Shown: one piece after another, positions 25,097 through 32,501 of the stretch
Layout of the letters: every line of letters begins with the position of its first letter
Position numbering within the stretch: the first letter of the stretch is position 1
NCBI RefSeq assembly: GCF_000389635.1
Contig: NC_021182.1
Coordinates: forward strand, 124,001 to 188,000
From: Clostridium pasteurianum BC1
GTDB lineage: Bacteria; Bacillota; Clostridia; Clostridiales; Clostridiaceae
Direction: 5' to 3'
Length of the DNA stretch: 64,000 bases
The notes under the pieces: generated by a model
Database searches by the model: none
The model's input: the letters and a program-made list of their open reading frames with translations, nothing else
What the model was told of the DNA's origin: nothing
Program-made: the position numbers and the translations under genes

Positions 25097-26023
25097 ATGA
25101 ATAAAAAATTTTTTGCAGTACCTTTGCTAGTGGCAGTACTTACTGCTGTGATATTTACAGGCTGCGGTAAAAGCACTGGTAATAATACTAATACAGCCAA
25201 TGGTTCAGGCTCTAAACCTACAATAAAGGTTGGTTCCAAGAACTTTACAGAATCTCTAATTTTAGGAGAACTATATGCAGATGCACTAGAGCATGCTGGA
25301 TATAAGGTTGATAGAAAATTGAATTTAGGTGATGCAGTAGTTCATACTTCTTTGGTAAATGGAGATATAGATCTATATCCTGAATATACAGGTACGGGCT
25401 TATTATCAATTTTAAAAGAAGCACCAAAATATGATTCAAAGGAAGTTTACGATGAAGTTTCTGCAAAATACAAAGATAAATTTAAATTGATTTGGCTAGA
25501 TCCATCTGCAGCTAATGATTCTCAAGGATTAGTTATAACTAAAAAAGCTTCAGATCAGTATAACATACATACAATTTCTGATTTGCAAAAGAATGCAAGT
25601 AAAATTAGATTTGCCTCACAGGGAGAATTTGACAAGAGGTCTGATGGACTTCCGGCTTTAATAAAGGCATATGGTCCATTTAATTTCAAAGATGAAAAAT
25701 TATATGATAATGGCTTAAAGTATGATGTACTTAAAAATGATAAAGCAGATCTTGCTGTAGCCTATACTACAGAAGGCCAATTAAGTGATAGCCAGTTTGT
25801 AGTATTAGAAGATGACAAGCATGTATGGCCTCCATACAACGTTGCGCCAGTGGTGAGACAGGATATTCTTGATAAGAATCCTGACATAAAAGATATTTTA
25901 AATAAAGTTACTGCTAAATTGGACAATAAGACTTTAATAAAATTAAATGCAGAGGTGGACATAGATAAAAAAGAGTATAAAACTGTAGCAAATGAATTCT
26001 ACAATCAAGAGTTTGGTAAATAA
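25097..26023 (+). CDS. OpuC-type substrate-binding lipoprotein
   Basis: 308 aa. A signal peptide ends in FTGC with lipidated Cys23, so the protein is held on the outer membrane face, followed by a Gly/Asn/Thr linker. The mature part has the OpuBC/OpuCC-like pattern: KVGSKNFTESLILGELYA at the start, LYPEYTGTGL for the ligand pocket, and AVAYTTEGQ in the second lobe. It delivers quaternary amines such as betaine, carnitine or choline to the permeases on either side. TAGGAGAG points to the ATG at 25097; a GTG nine bases upstream overlaps the ribosome binding site. It starts 27 bp after the first permease. Confidence 0.88.
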   Translation: MNKKFFAVPLLVAVLTAVIFTGCGKSTGNNTNTANGSGSKPTIKVGSKNFTESLILGELYADALEHAGYKVDRKLNLGDAVVHTSLVNGDIDLYPEYTGTGLLSILKEAPKYDSKEVYDEVSAKYKDKFKLIWLDPSAANDSQGLVITKKASDQYNIHTISDLQKNASKIRFASQGEFDKRSDGLPALIKAYGPFNFKDEKLYDNGLKYDVLKNDKADLAVAYTTEGQLSDSQFVVLEDDKHVWPPYNVAPVVRQDILDKNPDIKDILNKVTAKLDNKTLIKLNAEVDIDKKEYKTVANEFYNQEFGK

Positions 26024-26121
26024 AAAATTTATAATTTAAATAGGTAGTTTGATTTCATGCCTTTATTGAGAGGATGAAAAGAAGTTACCTTATTCATATA
26101 TAATTATTGTAGGAGGTAAGT

Positions 26122-26335
26122 TATCAATTCATCTAAACTCAGTGGGAGTTTGTACTCTCACTGAGTTTAGATGAATTATCCAGTGACGTATCGCTGTTAT
26201 ATCCACCTTTAGAAAAGTAGAGAACCAAAATCTTTAATTTTGTGTGAATCACTTTCACAGAGTGCAAGTAGAGAACCAAAATTTTTAATTTTGTGTGAAT
26301 CGGTGGAGCATTACAGCGATTAGTCATCGGATAAA
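26122..26335 (-). repeat. Structured intergenic repeat, copy R4 (type A), inside the importer operon
   Basis: Opposite in orientation to the operon. It holds about 1.7 internal units. The stem arms read ATCGCTGT and ACAGCGAT instead of GCCGCTGT and ACAGCGGC, so two base pairs have changed on both sides. The end hairpin is a longer, nearly perfect palindrome (AATTCATCTAAACTC... and its complement). A free AGGAGGTAAG lies immediately before it (26111-26120). Confidence 0.9.
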
Positions 26336-26437
26336 ACATATTTTAATAGATTATTGCAGAATAGCAGCGTAGAAATTCAATGGATTAGAATTTTGCAGTA
26401 AAATAAATAAATTTTAATAAAGGGAGGGACATAAATA

Positions 26438-27448
26438 TTGACAACAGCTATTGAGTTTATAAAGGTTAGTAAAAAATTTAATAATTCTAAAGAGTATTCT
26501 GTTTCAGAAGTGAGTTTAAGTATTGAGAAAGGAAATTTTATAACTATTTTGGGAACTTCCGGCTCGGGAAAAACTACATTATTAAAGATGATTAATAGAA
26601 TATATGAAACTACTTCTGGGGAAATATTGTTTTTTGGTGAGAATATAAAAAACTTGAATGTAGAGATACATAGAAGGAAAATAGGCTACGTTATTCAACA
26701 GATTGGATTATTTCCACATATGACTGTGGAACAAAATATAGCAACAGTACCTAAAATATTGCATTGGGATAAAAAGAAAATAGCTGAGCGTGTTGAGTAT
26801 TTATTAAAGCTGGTGGGCCTTTCCTCAGATGACTTTAAGAAAAGATATCCTAGGCAATTATCCGGTGGACAGCAGCAGAGAGTTGGTCTAGCTAGGGCAA
26901 TGGCGGCAGATCCAGAAATAATGTTAATGGACGAACCCTTCGGAGCTATTGACGCTATAACAAGGCAGAAGCTCCAGGATGAATTAATTAATATACAAAA
27001 AAAGCTTAACAAGACAATTGTTTTTGTAACTCATGATGTTAATGAAGCTTTTAAACTTGGGGACAAGGTTATCGTAATGAATAAAGGTAAGATTCAACAA
27101 TTTGATAGTCCTTATAATATTCTATTTAATCCTGCAAATGATTTTGTTGCTCGATTAGTCTCTTCAGAGGATGCCCTTCAAAAGCTAAAATATTTAAAAG
27201 CAGAACTTGCCATGCTTCCGTTAGACTTGCCTGTTGATCATGAAGCTATAAGAGTTGGAAAAGAAGAAAGTTTATATGATGTGTTAACTACTTTTCTTAA
27301 TAATAATGTAAAGACAGTTATAGTTGAAGATGATAAGCATCATGTTTTAGGAAAAATAAATTGGAGTCAGCTAAATATTAAGGCTGTACAGAGAGAACAA
27401 GATATTTATGAGAAGCCAGGTGATGATTGTGATAAAATATCTATTTGA
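26438..27448 (+). CDS. opuCA: OpuC-type ABC importer ATP-binding protein with CBS region
   Basis: 336 aa. Walker A GTSGSGKT (39-46), Q-loop QQIGLFPH, signature LSGGQQQR (141-148), Walker B IMLMDE (161-166, catalytic Glu166) and switch His199 in VTHD are all intact. The C-terminal 90 residues hold a partial CBS-like segment (YDVLTTFLNNNVKTVIVEDD), which in OpuA/OpuC ATPases senses ionic strength or c-di-AMP. The start is TTG behind AGGGAGGGAC. It is separated from the binding-protein gene by 414 bp that hold repeat R4, so it may be expressed less than the first two genes. It overlaps the next permease reading frame. Confidence 0.92.
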   Translation: MTTAIEFIKVSKKFNNSKEYSVSEVSLSIEKGNFITILGTSGSGKTTLLKMINRIYETTSGEILFFGENIKNLNVEIHRRKIGYVIQQIGLFPHMTVEQNIATVPKILHWDKKKIAERVEYLLKLVGLSSDDFKKRYPRQLSGGQQQRVGLARAMAADPEIMLMDEPFGAIDAITRQKLQDELINIQKKLNKTIVFVTHDVNEAFKLGDKVIVMNKGKIQQFDSPYNILFNPANDFVARLVSSEDALQKLKYLKAELAMLPLDLPVDHEAIRVGKEESLYDVLTTFLNNNVKTVIVEDDKHHVLGKINWSQLNIKAVQREQDIYEKPGDDCDKISI

Positions 27449-28106
27449 AAATTATGAGGATATGCTTTCATTGTTATTGCAGCATATTCAATTAGTAGTA
27501 ATAAGTGTTGTAATATCTTTACTTATTGCAATAGCTTTAGGAAGTTTAGTCTTACGTTCACGATGGGCATCTATGATTGTATTATCCTTGTTTGGAGTGT
27601 TGTATTCAATACCAAGCCTTGCAATGTTTGCATTTTTAATTCCGGTTTTAGGTCTTGGAGAAAAAACAGCTGTGGTGGTTCTTATAATATATAATCAATA
27701 TATACTTGTAAGAAATATACTTATGGCTTTTCAATCAATAGATACTTCAATTATTGAGGCTGCAAGGGGCATGGGACTAAATTCCAGGCAGTTGTTTATA
27801 TATATTCAATTACCTTTAGCTGCACCAATAATAATTGGAGGAACAAGGATAGCTATTGTATCCACTATAGGTATAGCTACTATTGCATCTGTAATTAATG
27901 CTGGTGGATTAGGAGTTATATTATTTGATGGACTAAGAATGAATTATATAACAAAAATCTTGTGGGGTACCATTATGGCTGCTGGTCTGGCCTTAATAGC
28001 AAATCAGATATTATTGTTTATAGAAAAAATTGCTGATAGGAAAGCTAAGGGAGAATATAACAGCAAAGATAGAAAAGAAGCACTAGATGGAGTAGTTCTT
28101 AAATAA
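27429..28106 (+). CDS. OpuC-type ABC importer permease (OpuCD-like)
   Basis: About 226 aa, second permease of the importer. It has five to six hydrophobic helices and the EAA loop EAARGMGLNSRQLFIYIQLP, followed by GGTRIAIVSTIGIATIASVINAGGLG over two hydrophobic blocks. AGGTGAT (27418-27424) favours the GTG at 27429 over in-frame ATGs at 27408 and 27423, so the exact start is uncertain. The first bases overlap the end of the ATPase gene, which couples their translation. Having two different permeases fits the OpuB/OpuC arrangement rather than ProU, where one permease forms a dimer. Confidence 0.86.
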   Translation: MIKYLFENYEDMLSLLLQHIQLVVISVVISLLIAIALGSLVLRSRWASMIVLSLFGVLYSIPSLAMFAFLIPVLGLGEKTAVVVLIIYNQYILVRNILMAFQSIDTSIIEAARGMGLNSRQLFIYIQLPLAAPIIIGGTRIAIVSTIGIATIASVINAGGLGVILFDGLRMNYITKILWGTIMAAGLALIANQILLFIEKIADRKAKGEYNSKDRKEALDGVVLK

Positions 28107-28298
28107 TTAGTTGTAATGTTTGTCAGAAATCAAGATAGTTTTTATGAACGATATTATATGCACACACAGTATTCTAAACAAATAGAAAAATGGTTGAGCA
28201 GATTTTCATGGCAACACTATTATTGCAGATTATATTAGATTCTGATGTTATAAGATTTTCTATTGAACATTATTACAATACTATATAAGGAGAAAGAT

Positions 28299-29216
28299 AT
28301 GTCAAATGATGCGGAGATTATAAAACTTTTAAATATTCCTGAAATTGTAATACCATACTTGAATTTGATTTATACCGAAGATCAGTTAAAACTTATAACT
28401 GTTATTAGGAATAAAGTATTATCTAAAGAGGAAATTGAAACCATTTTAGGAAAATCTGCAGGTGTTTTATTGGACAATGCTTATAAAGCTGCTGTGGTTG
28501 ATAAGGTTATAGAGGAAGAAATAATAAAATATCAACTTAGCTCTCTGGCTAATAGACTTGATAAAATGGCGACCTTTGAAGGAGACAAATGGAGTTGTAT
28601 AGAATCAGAAGATAGAAAGAAAATAGCAGATTGGCTTTTCAATGATTATTTAGAAGCTAAGAGAAATAGTTCCATTGAGAAAATATCTGAGAATGGAAAT
28701 AAGATACTGCCCTTAAATGAAGCTATAGATTATTTAAATACTGCAAAAAATGATATATATGTTATGCCCTGTGATTGCAAGGCCATAACAGAAAATTGCA
28801 GCTTTGATAGAAATGTGTGTATGAGTATGGGAAGTGGTTTAAATAGTTCTTCTGATAGAGGACATGGAAAAAAATTGAATAAGGAAGAAGCTATAGAACT
28901 ATTAAAACATGCAGATAGAGAGGGCCTTATCCATTCAGTAGAAAATGGTGCAATTTGTAATTGCTGTAGTTGCTGCTGTTATCCTCTAAGAGCATCAAAG
29001 GCATTGGGTATTGAAGGAAAATGGCCTTTGGTAAGCTATGTTGCAATTATGGATAAGAATAAATGTGTAAATTGCGGTATATGTACTAAACGATGCCAAT
29101 TAGATGTATTCCAAAAGAAAGAGGTCGTTATTTATATGGATAATTCAAAATGTGTAGGCTGCGGGTTATGTGTAAATACCTGCCCTAAAGAAGCTTTGCA
29201 CCTAGAAAAACTATAA
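28299..29216 (+). CDS. Ferredoxin-like protein with two C-terminal 4Fe-4S sites and extra Cys motifs
   Basis: 305 aa. The C terminus has two classical clusters, CVNCGICTKRC (Cys256-266) and CVGCGLCVNTC (Cys285-295), as in bacterial 2[4Fe-4S] ferredoxins. Two further Cys groups lie before them: CDCKAITENC (158-167, plus Cys174) and CNCCSCCC (220-227). The N-terminal 150 residues are helical without Cys pairs apart from Cys100. The protein should carry electrons in the cytoplasm or sense redox or metals; its partner is unknown. AAGGAG precedes the ATG used; an upstream ATG at 28263 has none. It ends 17 bp before metY, so the two are probably co-transcribed. Confidence 0.8.
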   Translation: MSNDAEIIKLLNIPEIVIPYLNLIYTEDQLKLITVIRNKVLSKEEIETILGKSAGVLLDNAYKAAVVDKVIEEEIIKYQLSSLANRLDKMATFEGDKWSCIESEDRKKIADWLFNDYLEAKRNSSIEKISENGNKILPLNEAIDYLNTAKNDIYVMPCDCKAITENCSFDRNVCMSMGSGLNSSSDRGHGKKLNKEEAIELLKHADREGLIHSVENGAICNCCSCCCYPLRASKALGIEGKWPLVSYVAIMDKNKCVNCGICTKRCQLDVFQKKEVVIYMDNSKCVGCGLCVNTCPKEALHLEKL

Positions 29217-29232
29217 AGGAGTGTGTTACTAA

Positions 29233-30519
29233 ATGTCACAAAAGGAATATGGATTTGAAACACTGCAGATAAGAGCTGGTTATGATCCAAAAGAACACAA
29301 TTATGCTGCAACTGTGCCAATTTATCAGACAACAGCCTTTAATTTTGGAGATACGGAGAGGTTAGAAAAAATATATTCTCTTAAGGAGGGTGGTTTTTAC
29401 TACACTAGAATAAGTAATCCTACCTCGGATGTACTAGAAAAGAGAATAGCGGCTTTAGAAGGAGGAACAGCAGCAGTTGCAGTAGCTTCTGGTATGGCAG
29501 CAATAACTTATTCACTGCTTAATGTAGCAGAAGGCGGAGGAGAAATTGCAGCAGTAAATACTTTATATTCAGGCTCCTTCAATCTTTTTAATCATATTTT
29601 GCCTCAGTTTGGTATAAAGGTAAACTGGATTGATGATCCCTATGATCTTAATTCTTTTAGAAAAGCTATTACGCCTAATACAAGAGCAATATTTGCTGAA
29701 TCTATAGGAAATCCGTTAATTAATGTACTGGATATAGAGGGGGTAGCAAAAATAGCCCATGAGAATGATATTCCTCTTATAATTGATAATACATTTCCTA
29801 CCCCTCATCTTTTAAATCCTATTAAGTATGGAGCTGATATAGTTGTACATTCGGCTACAAAGGCATTAGGTGGACATGGAACAGCAATTGGGGGAATAAT
29901 TGTTGAAAGTGGTAAATTCAATTGGGAAAATGGTAAATTCCCTCACTTTACTGCACCGGATTATAGTGCAAAAAATGAAAGTTTATATGAATTGGTTCCC
30001 ACATCAGTTTTTACAACAAGAATAAGACTTAGATATTTAAGTGACTTTGGAGCAGCTATAAGTCCATTTAATTCATTTTTAATTCTACAGGGTATTGAAA
30101 CACTATCAGTGAGAATAAATGAAGAAGTGAAGACTACAGAAAAAATAGTAAAATATTTATCAGCACATCCAAAAGTATCTTGGGTTAACTACCCTGGTGT
30201 AGAAGGTAATAGGAACAATAAATTAGCAGAAAAGTATCTTCCTAATGGTTATGGTACTATATTTACTTTTGGCTTTAAAGGAAATCAGCATGATATTAAC
30301 AAGTTTATAAATAGTTTGGAGCTATTTAGTTTTCTTGCTAACATAGGAGATGCCAGATCATTATTAGTTCAGCCATGTGTAGCAACTCATGGATCTTTAA
30401 GTGTAGAAAATAGAAATAAAGCCGGAGCCTTTCCAGAGGCAATAAGATTATCTATAGGTCTAGAAAAAGCTGAAGATTTAATTGCTGATCTTGATCAAGC
30501 CTTCTCAAAGGTAAACTAG
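29233..30519 (+). CDS. metY: O-acetylhomoserine sulfhydrylase (homocysteine synthase)
   Basis: 428 aa, a PLP enzyme of the Cys/Met metabolism family. It joins O-acetyl-L-homoserine with sulfide, or with methanethiol, to give homocysteine or methionine. Seen: FETLQIRAGYDP at the start, YTRISNPTSDVLEKRIAALE, IIDNTFPTP, and VHSATKALGGHGT with the PLP Lys210; LVQPCVATHGSLS near the end. The length (about 425-430) distinguishes it from the shorter MetB/MetC (about 380). The ATG follows AAAGGAGTG. The upstream iron-sulfur protein and amine importer in the same direction suggest that this locus handles a sulfur or methylated compound (inference). Confidence 0.93.
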   Translation: MSQKEYGFETLQIRAGYDPKEHNYAATVPIYQTTAFNFGDTERLEKIYSLKEGGFYYTRISNPTSDVLEKRIAALEGGTAAVAVASGMAAITYSLLNVAEGGGEIAAVNTLYSGSFNLFNHILPQFGIKVNWIDDPYDLNSFRKAITPNTRAIFAESIGNPLINVLDIEGVAKIAHENDIPLIIDNTFPTPHLLNPIKYGADIVVHSATKALGGHGTAIGGIIVESGKFNWENGKFPHFTAPDYSAKNESLYELVPTSVFTTRIRLRYLSDFGAAISPFNSFLILQGIETLSVRINEEVKTTEKIVKYLSAHPKVSWVNYPGVEGNRNNKLAEKYLPNGYGTIFTFGFKGNQHDINKFINSLELFSFLANIGDARSLLVQPCVATHGSLSVENRNKAGAFPEAIRLSIGLEKAEDLIADLDQAFSKVN

Positions 30520-30585
30520 GCAGCTGAAAATAATTTAAGATTTTTAGAGTAATAGGTATGGTTAAATGAAAAATAGTATAAATAC

Positions 30586-30734
30586 TGTTAAGATCAGTTT
30601 TGATGAATTATATATAGATGTGCCGCTGTTATTTCTTTCCTAAGAAGAGTAGGCAAAACAAAATTGATTTTGTATTTGTGTCCATTATATTTTAGGAACA
30701 CATAAGTAATACAGCGGCTAGTCATTAGACAAAA
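30586..30734 (-). repeat. Structured intergenic repeat, copy R5 (degenerate)
   Basis: On the minus strand: TCTAATGACTAGCCGCTGT, one degenerate unit with AAATACAAAATCAATTTTG, then ATAACAGCGGCACATC. Stem arms GCCGCTGT and ACAGCGGC (30711-30718 and 30622-30629 on the plus strand) are perfect, although the surrounding sequence has decayed. It lies between converging genes. Confidence 0.75.
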
Positions 30735-30798
30735 AAATTATAAATAAATGTATAAATAGTAATGCTTATAATAACTATTTATAGAATCTAAGTTAAAA

Positions 30799-31191
30799 TC
30801 ACACTTTAGAAGAATTTTTTCTATTTTTTTGTTTAAAACCACAATATTCACAGTAAGTAGCAGTATTTTCAATTTCCTTTCCACATAAAGGGCATATTCT
30901 TTTGTCTTGAATTTTTGTTATCTTTTTCCTTATGGCAGTAATTTTGTATTTGATTTCTTTAATTTCTTTACAGTATTTTATAAGATTATTATCTACAGGT
31001 TTATTCTTTTCATATTGTTTGTATATTCTTTCTCCTATTTTTTTATATAGATTTTGAATTTCCTTTTCTTCTCCTGAGATCTCAAAATTTAATTTTGAAG
31101 TTTCTATAAATTCACCTGTCTTTTTCACAGCAGAATTAGCACTATTTTCTATAGAATCTTTTATTTTTGTAAAATTGTAAGGTATAGGCAT
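30799..31191 (-). CDS. Small zinc-ribbon protein
   Basis: 130 aa. A C-terminal zinc ribbon CPLCG...CEYCG (Cys100, 103, 114, 117) follows about 90 residues of charged helix that may form a coiled coil (EKEIQNLYKKIGERIYKQYE, then KYKITAIRKKITKIQ). Such proteins are common in Clostridia and of unknown role; the ribbon may bind protein or nucleic acid. GTAGGAGGG points to the ATG used. A TTG eight codons upstream is open but overlaps that ribosome binding site. It is divergent from the next gene. Confidence 0.75.
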   Translation of the reverse strand: MPIPYNFTKIKDSIENSANSAVKKTGEFIETSKLNFEISGEEKEIQNLYKKIGERIYKQYEKNKPVDNNLIKYCKEIKEIKYKITAIRKKITKIQDKRICPLCGKEIENTATYCEYCGFKQKNRKNSSKV

Positions 31192-31311
31192 GTTTATCCC
31201 TCCTACTTTATACAAGGTAGCTATAATATTATACGAAATAATTAAATATTATGTTCTAAAAAATCATAAAATTAATAAATGGGATGATTTATTAATTTGG
31301 AGTGATGATAG

Positions 31312-32163
31312 ATGACAGAAAATAAAGCGTTTATACCTTTATATTTAAATAATGATATGGTTAATAATCTTTTTACTGTAGTTGTACAAGAGTTTGTTGA
31401 ATCAAAGAGTATAAACACAAAAGAGCAAATTAGTATTAATTATAGAGGACCTATAAGCGAATTTTCTCAGGAGCTTTTTGGGAAATATGTTCAAGGAGAG
31501 GTTAATGTTCAAATATTAAATGAATTTTCAAAACAAAAAACTCAAGTTGCTATTTCCAAGGATATAGAAGTATTCATGAATTTAAGAAATTTATTGTCTA
31601 AAAATAACTTGCTTAAAGACATATCTTCAAATGAAATGGTTAACAATATACATGAAAATGATTTTGTAACAGTTAAGTGCAGACTTATTCAAAATCCTAT
31701 ATTTTACTATGTTCAGAATTTAATAAACAATATGGAGATACAGAATGTATTTGGAAACATTAAAAGTGTAAATAGCAGTAAAGTCGACGTAATTAGTAAT
31801 CTAAAAACTTATATGGATTCATGGAAAAATAAAAATTGTATTAGATGTGTAACTACTGAACTCTGTTCTCCTAAATCTAGATTTATTGTTCCTGTTGATC
31901 CAACCTATAATATAAGCAGATTTGATTACACGGGACGTTGTGGAGTGAGCATAATGGGGAAGGTAGTAAATTTTATAGATAATAAAAATTATAATTATAT
32001 GGATTTATTTGGAGATAACTCCTTGAATTTCATAAATGAAAATTACTTTACAGATTTTATGGGATTAAACAATATTGAAAATTCTATAGAGACTTTTAGC
32101 AATAAATTCATTGTCAATGAGGGCAATATGATAGAAATATTACCTATAGCTATATTTGTATAA
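31312..32163 (+). CDS. Hypothetical protein, cytoplasmic (283 aa)
   Basis: 283 aa starting MTENKAFIPLYLNNDMVNNLF. There is no signal peptide or membrane segment. The middle has DFVTVKCRLIQNPIFYYVQNL, which resembles the shape of small mixed alpha/beta bacterial proteins of unknown function, and a pair CIRC near residue 178 followed by Cys187. I do not recognise the family. GGAGTGATGAT precedes the ATG. The stop codon lies at the edge of a remnant of the intergenic repeat family (R13), so its last residues may have been altered by that insertion. It is divergent from the zinc-ribbon gene. Confidence 0.65.
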   Translation: MTENKAFIPLYLNNDMVNNLFTVVVQEFVESKSINTKEQISINYRGPISEFSQELFGKYVQGEVNVQILNEFSKQKTQVAISKDIEVFMNLRNLLSKNNLLKDISSNEMVNNIHENDFVTVKCRLIQNPIFYYVQNLINNMEIQNVFGNIKSVNSSKVDVISNLKTYMDSWKNKNCIRCVTTELCSPKSRFIVPVDPTYNISRFDYTGRCGVSIMGKVVNFIDNKNYNYMDLFGDNSLNFINENYFTDFMGLNNIENSIETFSNKFIVNEGNMIEILPIAIFV

Positions 32164-32222
32164 ACAAAGTTCTCAGCGTCAGGCAGAGTCTTTATTCAAT
32201 CTAATGCTTAGAGACCTTTGTA
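32159..32222 (-). repeat. Remnant of structured repeat, copy R13 (type B end)
   Basis: On the minus strand, GTCTCTAAGCATTAG... and CTGACGCTGAGAACTTTG ending TTTATA correspond to the type B end hairpin of R2. The 5' core is gone. The TATAA of its outer end coincides with the stop codon of the preceding gene. Confidence 0.6.
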
Positions 32223-32354
32223 CATGAGTGGTGATAATCTTTATATTTGTATTATTCAACAGTAGTTTAGATTCTTAAATAAATTATAACGAATAAATAG
32301 TTTTAATTACAAATAAATGTATGATATAATGTGAAATGTGAAAATTGAAAATGT

Positions 32355-32415
32355 AAATAATGTTCGTAATAACATTATTTATTGTATTGAAATAATTAAA
32401 TTAATCAGTTATAAT
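32355..32415 (+). promoter_or_regulatory. pflB promoter with upstream operator-like inverted repeat
   Basis: A perfect 10-bp inverted repeat AAATAATGTT (32355-32364) and AACATTATTT (32371-32380), 6-bp spacer, lies just before TTGAAA (32387-32392), 17-bp spacer, TATAAT (32410-32415). The arms fit a dimeric regulator. A second -10 box TATAAT lies upstream at 32325-32330. Confidence 0.6.
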
Positions 32416-32501
32416 AATTTTACAATAAAAATTATTAATTAGTAATTTTTACAAATTGATTATATTATAGAGCAATATTATAGAATAAGGAGTTGATATT
32501 T

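Noticed and set aside
25245-25466. Minus-strand frames inside the importer, natB and other genes
   Set aside because: They are shadows of well-supported genes on the other strand, without start signals.
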